Assembly: GCA_029227815.1 (NCBI GenBank)
Contig: CP118523.1
Location: forward strand, 4,092,001 to 4,156,000
Direction: 5' to 3'
Length of the DNA stretch: 64,000 nt
Source: Clostridiaceae bacterium M8S5
GTDB taxonomy: Bacteria > Bacillota > Clostridia > Tissierellales > MCWD3
Shown piece after piece: positions 56,054-62,357 of this stretch. The notes under the pieces were generated by a model that saw nothing but the letters and a program-made list of their open reading frames with translations, did no database searches and was not told where the DNA came from. The position numbers and the translations under genes are program-made. Position 1 is the first letter of the stretch. Every line of letters starts with the position of its first letter.

Positions 56054-56705
56054 ATTCTACGACCTCTCTGTCTTCAACAGCTAGTATTCTATCTGCATGC
56101 CTATTTATAAAGTCTTCATCATGGCTTATAACTGCAAAGCCTATCCCATTATTTTTTAAATTATCTATAATTTCTGATAATTTTTCCTTCCTCTTTATAT
56201 CAAGTCCTGTTGTTGGTTCGTCCATGATTATGTATTTAACATCATTTATTAGTATGGATGCGATAGCTAGTCTCTGTTTCTCGCCTTGACTAAGATTAAA
56301 CGGAAAAGCGTCTTTTAGCTTAAGTAATTCAAATTCTTTAAGCTTTTTATATACTTCTTCATATACTAATTTTTGATCCAATTTTTTTAATTTCAATATA
56401 AATGATAGTTCGTCATAAACTGTATGTGTAAATATTTGCTTCTCGGGGTTTTGAAAAAGATAACCTATTTTCTTTCCTATTTCACCTAAACTCATTTTTT
56501 TAGTATCTGTACCATCAATTAAAACTCTGCCTGTATTAGGTTTTATTATTCCACTAATTATCTTGCTAAATGTTGTTTTACCACTTCCATTAGCACCTAC
56601 TATCATTGTACATTCTCCTGCTTTAAGTGAGATATTGACATCATCTAGCACATTATACTCTTGCTTATAACCATAGCTTACATTCTCTAAAATTATATAA
56701 TCCAC
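56043..56705 (-). CDS. ecfA2: ECF transporter ATPase EcfA, copy 2
   Basis: A 220-residue ABC ATPase with Walker A IVGANGSGKTTFSK, Q-loop LFQNPEKQIF, signature LSQGEKQRLAIAS, Walker B YIIMDEPTTGLD and H-loop VISHDE. The LFQNPExQxF Q-loop is typical of ECF ATPases. It pairs with the ATPase encoded 18 bases upstream to power the S/T membrane unit. Confidence 0.95.
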   Translation of the reverse strand: MDYIILENVSYGYKQEYNVLDDVNISLKAGECTMIVGANGSGKTTFSKIISGIIKPNTGRVLIDGTDTKKMSLGEIGKKIGYLFQNPEKQIFTHTVYDELSFILKLKKLDQKLVYEEVYKKLKEFELLKLKDAFPFNLSQGEKQRLAIASILINDVKYIIMDEPTTGLDIKRKEKLSEIIDNLKNNGIGFAVISHDEDFINRHADRILAVEDREVVEYDS

Positions 56706-56723
56706 TCAATCAATCCTCTTGTG

Positions 56724-57434
56724 TTAGTCTAGTAATTTAATTAAACTAGAGTATTTTTTATCATAACATTCATGGAGCTTCTTATCTTTTAATATCATTA
56801 CTTTATCACATATGTCTAAATTCTTATAATCATGTTCAACCATTATAATTGTCTTGTTGTCTCTTTTCAAACTAGTTATAACTTTTCTCAGCTTATTCTT
56901 ACCTTCTTTATCTATTTGAGAAAACACTTCATCAAATATAAAAATATCTGGCTTCATACTGAGCACTGATGCTATAGCTATAAGTTGTTTTTGTCCTCCT
57001 GATAGATTATTGGGATTCTCATATCTGTACTTGCTCATTGATATAAACTCTAATGACTCCTTTATTCTTTCGCCAATCTCTTCTCTGCTCATACATAAGT
57101 TCTCGGGGCCAAATGCTATCTCATCCTCTACTACTGGCGAAAAAAGCTGAGAATCTGGATTTTGAAATACTATGCCTACTTTAGTTGCTATCTTTGGTAT
57201 TGTCATAGTACTTATGTCTTTACCAAAGAGTTTGACTTTTCCTTGTATATTGCCACCATAAACGTGTGGGATTATCCCAGTCATTATGTTACAAAGTGTG
57301 CTTTTTCCATCTCCGCTCAGCCCTATTATCCCTATTATCTGTCCTTTTGAAACTTTTAGCTCCACATTTTCTAGTATCACTCTATTACTTTGTGGATACA
57401 TATATGTTAAGTTCTCTATTTCTAATGCGTACAT
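56724..57434 (-). CDS. ecfA1: ECF transporter ATPase EcfA, copy 1
   Basis: A 236-residue ABC ATPase with Walker A GLSGDGKSTL, Q-loop VFQNPDSQLFSPVVEDEIAF, signature LSGGQKQLIAIAS, Walker B IFIFDEVFSQID and H-loop MVEHD. Its start overlaps the stop of the previous gene by one base (TAATG), so translation is coupled to the exported molybdopterin-fold protein. Confidence 0.95.
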   Translation of the reverse strand: MYALEIENLTYMYPQSNRVILENVELKVSKGQIIGIIGLSGDGKSTLCNIMTGIIPHVYGGNIQGKVKLFGKDISTMTIPKIATKVGIVFQNPDSQLFSPVVEDEIAFGPENLCMSREEIGERIKESLEFISMSKYRYENPNNLSGGQKQLIAIASVLSMKPDIFIFDEVFSQIDKEGKNKLRKVITSLKRDNKTIIMVEHDYKNLDICDKVMILKDKKLHECYDKKYSSLIKLLD

Positions 57435-57943
57435 TATTTTATCTCTACTATAGTTAAGTATTTACATCTTCTTTGACTAAATTTATCTTCTCTGATTATT
57501 GTCATGTATGGGCCTTTTCCTCCGTCTTCTTTTGTGCCAAGTCCTTCTCCTTCTCTTTTATAAACTACGTATACGTTTGATGGTTTCTTAACTTCTTCTA
57601 AACTAAGGGCTATAGTGTAACCATCTACTGATTGTGTGATAACTGTATCTTTTGTGTCTGTGTTAAATCCTGCTTTTTCTATGAGCTTATTTAGCTCAAC
57701 CCCTGAATACGTATACTCTATAGGCTCTTTACCATTGGTCTTTAAATTTGCTTTAAATTCTTCTTCTTTTACTGATGTTACATCATCCATTGTGTACTTA
57801 ACTTCTTTATCTCCCATTTTAAGTACAACAATAGCATCTTTTTGTAACCTCTTCTTTTCATTTAGGTTGTCTGAATTAAGATATGCAGTAACCCCTATTA
57901 TAACTAAAAGCACCCCTATTACTACTAGTAATTTTTTATTCAT
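57434..57943 (-). CDS. Exported molybdopterin-oxidoreductase-fold protein (small)
   Basis: A 169-residue protein with an N-terminal membrane anchor (LLVVIGVLLVIIGVTAYL). The body resembles the sulfite-oxidase-type Mo-binding fold: EYTYSGVELNKLIEKAG, VDGYTIALSLEEV and VYVVYKREGEGLG, GPYMTIIRED. The usual cofactor-thiolate Cys is not obvious, so catalysis is doubtful; a binding role is more likely. It is the gene just before ecfA1, one-base overlap. In context it may capture a pterin cofactor outside the cell for import; that is inference. Confidence 0.7.
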   Translation of the reverse strand: MNKKLLVVIGVLLVIIGVTAYLNSDNLNEKKRLQKDAIVVLKMGDKEVKYTMDDVTSVKEEEFKANLKTNGKEPIEYTYSGVELNKLIEKAGFNTDTKDTVITQSVDGYTIALSLEEVKKPSNVYVVYKREGEGLGTKEDGGKGPYMTIIREDKFSQRRCKYLTIVEIK

Positions 57944-57962
57944 GAATAATTTCCTCCTTTGA

Positions 57963-59432
57963 TTAATCTATAATCATATAAGGCACTATTAAATCCTCAT
58001 ATCTAAAATCTCCATGTGTTCCTCCTGATTCAGTGCTATGCATCCCATGATCAGCTGTTATGATAACCTTGCCATCAAAATTTTCAACTAGCTGTTTTAC
58101 ATACTCATCATGCAATCTAATATCTTCTATGGTCTCATCTGCTAAATCCCCAAAACTATGCCCTTTGTCATCGATGCCATGAAAATGAACTAATACAAAA
58201 TCATTATCCTCTTTTATCATAGATTTGGCTGTAATAAATATTTCATCATCTGTGGTATTGTTGTTGTTTTTATCTAGATTGAGCATAGGCTCTATTTCTG
58301 TATTTAGTATCTTTATATTACCTTCAATGAGCACAGCTTTTTTATTCATTTCTATCAATTTACCGAATATACTCGGTACTTTCAAATCTTTTTGTTTTCT
58401 AGAATAAACACCGTTCACCTGTGGACTTTTCCCCGTTATCATAGCAGCAAAACCTGCATTTGTAACTGGTTTATATATGGAACTAGCTATCTGAACTCTT
58501 TGCTTTTCTATAAATGGTATAACTCCGTTTTCTTTGCAATATTTATATTGCTTATATGAAAATCCGTCTAAAAATATAAACATTACTTTTTCGCCATTTT
58601 CTATATAATGTAGTGCATCATAATAAACATCCATATTACTTTTTAAAACTGCATTTATGTATATTCCCTTTGCTTTTTTAACTTTAACCTTACCATTTTG
58701 CGATAGTAGATTTACATAATTATCTTTTATCTCTAAAAAATCTTCTTTTTCTAATAGCTGATAGTCTCCTTGTTCTCCCATTACTATATTTCTTTTTTCA
58801 TAATCTATATCAATTAAGTCATCAGCTTTTATACAGCGTCTTTTTTTAAAAACCTCTACGTTATATTTAGTGCCATTTACATTTTTAGTAGCTTTCCCGT
58901 CTGTAAATGTTATCTGTTTTGTTTCTCCAGCTATAAAATTACCTACAGATATACTAAGTAAATTTTTATCACTAGTTATTATATTAAAATCATGTTCTAA
59001 AGATTTATTTTTTGAAATTACTACAATCTCTTTTAATAACTTTATATTTGCACTTGGTGGATGATATAAGTTTATAGAACTATATCCATATTCATTGTCA
59101 AATGATATATAGCTGTTACTTATTTGGCTACTATTTATTCTTGAAAAACGTCCATCATAGCTCACTAACAGTACATCATAACTTTCATCATATACATTAG
59201 AATTTGATAAAATATCTTCTAGCTTTATAGCAGTATACGATTTTTCGTTGTGCTTTATAGTGTATTCTTTATAATCTATAGATTCATCACTTACATCAAT
59301 ACACTTCTCTACATCTCCTACTACTTTTAGCTGAGGTATGTATCCGTCATCAGAGTTTAATATAACAAGCAATAAACCTATTACACACACGATAACTACA
59401 CTTATACATAAAACAAGTATTTTTTTATTCAT
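57963..59432 (-). CDS. Exported phosphodiesterase with molybdopterin-fold N-terminal domain
   Basis: A 489-residue exported protein. Residues 1-25 are a signal anchor; about 35-145 form a domain like the small Mo-fold protein (SYTAIKLEDILSNSNVYDE, VLLVSYDGRFSRIN). From about 280 an alkaline-phosphatase/nucleotide-pyrophosphatase domain has metal ligands in FLDGFSY, nucleophile Thr in VTNAGFAAMITG, FHGIDDKGHSFG, ITADHGMHS and THGDF. Such enzymes cleave phosphodiesters or pyrophosphates. In this operon it could release pterin from a nucleotide form such as MGD. It overlaps the S component gene by 8 bases. Confidence 0.85.
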   Translation of the reverse strand: MNKKILVLCISVVIVCVIGLLLVILNSDDGYIPQLKVVGDVEKCIDVSDESIDYKEYTIKHNEKSYTAIKLEDILSNSNVYDESYDVLLVSYDGRFSRINSSQISNSYISFDNEYGYSSINLYHPPSANIKLLKEIVVISKNKSLEHDFNIITSDKNLLSISVGNFIAGETKQITFTDGKATKNVNGTKYNVEVFKKRRCIKADDLIDIDYEKRNIVMGEQGDYQLLEKEDFLEIKDNYVNLLSQNGKVKVKKAKGIYINAVLKSNMDVYYDALHYIENGEKVMFIFLDGFSYKQYKYCKENGVIPFIEKQRVQIASSIYKPVTNAGFAAMITGKSPQVNGVYSRKQKDLKVPSIFGKLIEMNKKAVLIEGNIKILNTEIEPMLNLDKNNNNTTDDEIFITAKSMIKEDNDFVLVHFHGIDDKGHSFGDLADETIEDIRLHDEYVKQLVENFDGKVIITADHGMHSTESGGTHGDFRYEDLIVPYMIID

Positions 59433-60000
59433 TTGTCGCTCCTTTACTTTGCTTATGATTTATATTAAATCTGCCAAAGCCTTTGACAATGTTATATGCT
59501 ATTATACCGCCTAGTCCTCCTGACAGACTCCCAGAGCTAATACTTAGTACTAATGGTATCCATGGCAATCTAAAAAAAACTAGATTAGATAAAAATGTAC
59601 CTGTCAAATTGGCAGCAGCTCCTGCTACAAAAAAATGTACAACACTATATTTTCTATTTTTTGAAAATAAAAGCACTACATCTATAGCTACCCCTGGTAA
59701 ACTATAGGTAACAATACTAAGTATACCATGTGTCCCCAATGTACCTAAGGCTATAACCATTATAGCTTGTACAAATGCAGTTAGAGTGCCTGCAAATCTC
59801 TTCTTTATTATGCCTGCACTCATCACTATCCAAAGCATATAAAATCCTCCAGCGATAACTCCACCTGGTATATATAGTGAACTAGTGACTATATGTACTA
59901 GTGGCACTATTACAGTTTTCGAAGCTATTCCCAGCGCTGCCATCATAGCTATGATAACTAAATCAAACATAGAAAACATATCTAGATATTTTTTAGTCAT
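59425..60000 (-). CDS. ECF transporter substrate-binding S component
   Basis: A 191-residue membrane protein with about six TM segments. It opens FSMFDLVIIAMMAALGIASK, continues with IVTSSLYIPGGVIAGGFYML and SYLPGVAID-type turns, and lacks any ATPase. The size, hydrophobicity and opening fit ECF S components. The substrate is not set by sequence; the riboswitch upstream suggests a Mo/W cofactor or precursor. It lies in the same operon as EcfT and EcfA1/A2, so it is a dedicated (group I) ECF system. Confidence 0.85.
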   Translation of the reverse strand: MTKKYLDMFSMFDLVIIAMMAALGIASKTVIVPLVHIVTSSLYIPGGVIAGGFYMLWIVMSAGIIKKRFAGTLTAFVQAIMVIALGTLGTHGILSIVTYSLPGVAIDVVLLFSKNRKYSVVHFFVAGAAANLTGTFLSNLVFFRLPWIPLVLSISSGSLSGGLGGIIAYNIVKGFGRFNINHKQSKGATNE

Positions 60001-60022
60001 TTTATCTGCTCCACTCTATTAT

Positions 60023-61111
60023 TTATTTAACTAATTCTAAGCTTAATACGAATTTTATCTTCGTATCTTTAGCCATATCTTTAAAAGCTATATTATATGA
60101 CCCTTCTTTTTCATAAATATATCCCGCTTTAAACATGTCTTTTGTTATCTCTTTTGTATATCCATCCTCACATACTACTTTTATAGTTTCTTCTTTGTCA
60201 AAAGCTAATTTATTTAGCAGATCTATAAGTGGTAACTGTTCTTCTTTCATCATTGCTTTTATATTGATAAATGCTACATTGTCATATGAAAACATTGCTA
60301 TATCTTTTACATGCATACCCTTTGGTAAGTCTGGTGATAAAAATGCAGGAGCTTCTTTACCTGAAATTTTTAAATAACCACCTTTAAATACATCTATATT
60401 TTCATTTTTCTCTAATCCATCTATAGATTTTATAAATACTGCATCTTCTTCAGACTCAACATTATACTTTTTTAATAAGTCTTTTATCTTTATCGCCTTG
60501 TCAATAGCTTCATAATATGTGTAATCCTCTGATTTTATATCTTTTATAGCTGACATAAATAATAAAACCTTTGATACTTTATCGCTTTTTCTAGTACTAG
60601 TTATTAGTTCAATTTTACTTAAATTTCTCAGGCAATACATAGATCTCTCGTCTGTCAACATTATTCTTATAGGTTTGCTTTTTTCATCTAATGGTTTGCC
60701 ATTTATTTCATACGCTAATATAAGTTCTCTAATTGCTATTACTTCTTTTGGTACTTCTATAGAGTAACCATCTCCTGCAATTAATCTTACTGCGTTATAA
60801 TCTGCCTGTGATTTATCATGTTTTTTTAATATTTCATTAAGCGTAACGCCCTTTACGTCATATGTTTTTTCTTCATCACTAGATGTAACTACCTTTACTG
60901 TCTGTGATACTTCTTTATAATCTTTTATTTCATCTATAGTTAATGTAATTTCTTCCCCTTTGATTCCAGTTATTGTTATATTACTAGATGTATTATTTGC
61001 CTCATCGCTATTTACTGATTTATCTTTGCATCCTACAACAGATAATGCTATAACAACCATCATGATTAGCAAAATACTTCTTGAAAACCTTTTCATTTTA
61101 TCTACCCCCAT
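60023..61111 (-). CDS. Lipoprotein with two molybdopterin-oxidoreductase-like domains
   Basis: A 362-residue exported protein, lipobox in IALSVVGCKD. Two related domains: about 70-170 (KGVTLNEILKKHDKSQADYN, VRLIAGDGYSIEVPKEVI) and about 190-355 (IKDLLKKYNVESEEDAVFIK). The first keeps DERSMYCLRNLSKIEL, where a Cys is close to the position used for Mo ligation in the SUOX fold, but I cannot align it with confidence. It overlaps the FMN-binding protein gene by 14 bases. It may bind the imported cofactor outside the cell. Confidence 0.75.
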   Translation of the reverse strand: MGVDKMKRFSRSILLIMMVVIALSVVGCKDKSVNSDEANNTSSNITITGIKGEEITLTIDEIKDYKEVSQTVKVVTSSDEEKTYDVKGVTLNEILKKHDKSQADYNAVRLIAGDGYSIEVPKEVIAIRELILAYEINGKPLDEKSKPIRIMLTDERSMYCLRNLSKIELITSTRKSDKVSKVLLFMSAIKDIKSEDYTYYEAIDKAIKIKDLLKKYNVESEEDAVFIKSIDGLEKNENIDVFKGGYLKISGKEAPAFLSPDLPKGMHVKDIAMFSYDNVAFINIKAMMKEEQLPLIDLLNKLAFDKEETIKVVCEDGYTKEITKDMFKAGYIYEKEGSYNIAFKDMAKDTKIKFVLSLELVK

Positions 61112-61622
61112 AGTTTTGTATACATAAGTTTACTCCTTTTACTACTGCTTCACTTGTGACTGTTGCTCCTGTTATGGCTGTTATTTCCCTAGGATTTTTA
61201 GATATTATCTTGACTGTTTTTAGACTTTGATTTATAGGCTTGTTTTTGAATCTATCAGTGAACCAATCTTCGGTGACATACCCACCATAATCCTCTGTCT
61301 CACTATGCTGTAATATATGTATGTTTGAGATTTTCTTACTCTCTTCATCAATTATAACCATTATTTTTATGTCATCTATATAAGCGTTGCTGTTTACAAT
61401 TTGGACGAACTCACTGCTATTATTTGATTTATTAACTATTCTATATGCTCTAATTATATCATTATTTTCATAACCATTTTGCCTTGTAATGTCATATCCT
61501 TGTCCAAAATACTCATTTAGCTTACTTAAGTGTTCATCTTCATTTTCATTGATATATGAGATTAATAATAAGCTAAAAAACAAAATTATTATAAGCAGTT
61601 TCTTGATTCTCTGCACCTCCAT
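61098..61622 (-). CDS. Exported FMN-binding domain protein (covalent flavin motif)
   Basis: A 174-residue protein with an N-terminal membrane anchor (LLIIILFFSLLLISYI). The FMN-binding domain includes GGYVTEDWFTDRFKNK and ends in EITAITGATVTSEAVVKGVN. The TGATVTS stretch matches the (S/T)GAT-x-(S/T) site where ApbE attaches FMN covalently. Related domains occur in RnfG/NqrC and extracellular reductases. First gene of the operon, after the riboswitch terminator. It may pass electrons to the exported Mo-fold proteins. Confidence 0.88.
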   Translation of the reverse strand: MEVQRIKKLLIIILFFSLLLISYINENEDEHLSKLNEYFGQGYDITRQNGYENNDIIRAYRIVNKSNNSSEFVQIVNSNAYIDDIKIMVIIDEESKKISNIHILQHSETEDYGGYVTEDWFTDRFKNKPINQSLKTVKIISKNPREITAITGATVTSEAVVKGVNLCIQNYGGR

Positions 61623-61695
61623 TGTTTATTTTTTAACAATTTTCTACATATTTCTACAAAATAAAAAACTCCTTTGTCTTAAGGAGAATTATAAA
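61623..61695 (-). terminator. Expression-platform terminator of the cofactor riboswitch
   Basis: Minus strand CTCCTT/AAGGAG stem with a 6-base loop (complement of 61669-61686), followed by TTTTTTATTTT. It lies directly 3' of the aptamer and 47 bases before the FMN-protein start. Confidence 0.9.
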
Positions 61696-61813
61696 ATCAA
61701 AGCCTATTATACCTATCTCCTTTCCAAACGGGAGGCAATATCGTTTCCAACATTACCCTATCGGCCAAAATTCCATGCACTGAGCAACAGGAATAAAAGC
61801 TCGGAGAAAACCT
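61696..61813 (-). promoter_or_regulatory. Molybdenum/tungsten cofactor riboswitch (Moco RNA motif)
   Basis: Minus strand reads CTCCGAGC, later GGCCGATAGGGTAATG, then ATTGCCTCCCGTTTGGAAAG, GAG...ATAGGCTTTGAT. The block GCCTCCCGT..TGGAAAGG..GGCTT matches the 3' half of the E. coli moaA Moco riboswitch. Between GGCCG and the GGGTAATG/TATTGCCTCCC helix, one hairpin present in E. coli is missing. Published work linked lack of that helix (P3) to tungsten-cofactor-type members. It controls the operon 61622-53865. Confidence 0.85.
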
Positions 61814-61826
61814 ATATTTCATGAAT

Positions 61827-61855
61827 ATTTTAACTTATTGTAATGGTTTTGTCAA
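61827..61855 (-). promoter_or_regulatory. SigA promoter of the cofactor operon
   Basis: Minus strand TTGACA (complement of 61850-61855), 17 bases, TAAAAT (complement of 61827-61832), placing the start about 10 bases before the riboswitch. Confidence 0.85.
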
Positions 61856-61913
61856 TCTAATGATGTTATCTATAAATAATTAAAATAAAATCAAACTTTT
61901 TTCAAAAAACATA

Positions 61914-61942
61914 TTGCCAGTCTAAATAATATGATGTATTAT
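61914..61942 (+). promoter_or_regulatory. Promoter of the arsR-type/P-ATPase unit
   Basis: TTGCCA (61914-61919), 17-base spacer, TATTAT (61937-61942). Confidence 0.75.
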
Positions 61943-61951
61943 TATATTAAC

Positions 61952-61973
61952 ATATGAATACTTGTTCATGTAT
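61952..61973 (+). promoter_or_regulatory. ArsR/SmtB-type operator
   Basis: Imperfect inverted repeat ATATGAATACTTGTTCATGT with arms ATGAA/TTCAT, right over the predicted transcription start. It resembles operators of CadC/SmtB metal sensors, and the neighbouring gene encodes such a sensor. Confidence 0.65.
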
Positions 61974-61986
61974 AGGAGGTGTTGTA

Positions 61987-62337
61987 ATGTCTTGCAAGTG
62001 TAATATTTTTAACGAAGAACTGGTTAATAAAATAAAAAATGAATTGCCCGAAGATGAAAATTTATATGATTTGGCTGATTTTTTTAAGGTATTTGGTGAT
62101 TCTACTCGGATTAAAATACTCTATATACTCTTAAAATCTGAATTATGTGTAAGCGATATATCAAATATATTGAATATAAAGCAATCAGCTATATCTCATC
62201 AACTTAGGTTGCTTAAAAAGTCTAGACTAGTAAAGTATAGAAAACAAGGTAAGCTAGTGCTATATTCTCTTGACGATGATCACGTTGTTAAGATACTTGA
62301 GCAGGGCTTTAACCACATAAATCATATAAATATATAA
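61987..62337 (+). CDS. ArsR/SmtB family metal-responsive repressor (CadC-like)
   Basis: A 116-residue winged-helix repressor. N-terminal MSCKCNIFNEELV carries a Cys-x-Cys pair typical of CadC metal site 1; the HTH is ELCVSDISNILNIKQSAISH, with QLRLLKKSRLVKYRKQGKLV as recognition helix and wing; the C-terminus has SLDDDHVVKILEQGFNHINH (a possible second metal site). ATG 61987 is chosen because AGGAGGTG lies 6-8 bases upstream; ATG 61954 is in the operator. It controls the P-type ATPase 20 bases downstream; Cd, Zn or Pb are candidate signals. Confidence 0.92.
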   Translation: MSCKCNIFNEELVNKIKNELPEDENLYDLADFFKVFGDSTRIKILYILLKSELCVSDISNILNIKQSAISHQLRLLKKSRLVKYRKQGKLVLYSLDDDHVVKILEQGFNHINHINI

Positions 62338-62357
62338 GTTAATGGAGGTGCTAAATT

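Noticed and set aside
61954..61986. Longer N-terminus for the ArsR-type repressor
   Set aside because: That ATG is inside the operator near the transcription start, and AGGAGGTG clearly serves the ATG at 61987.
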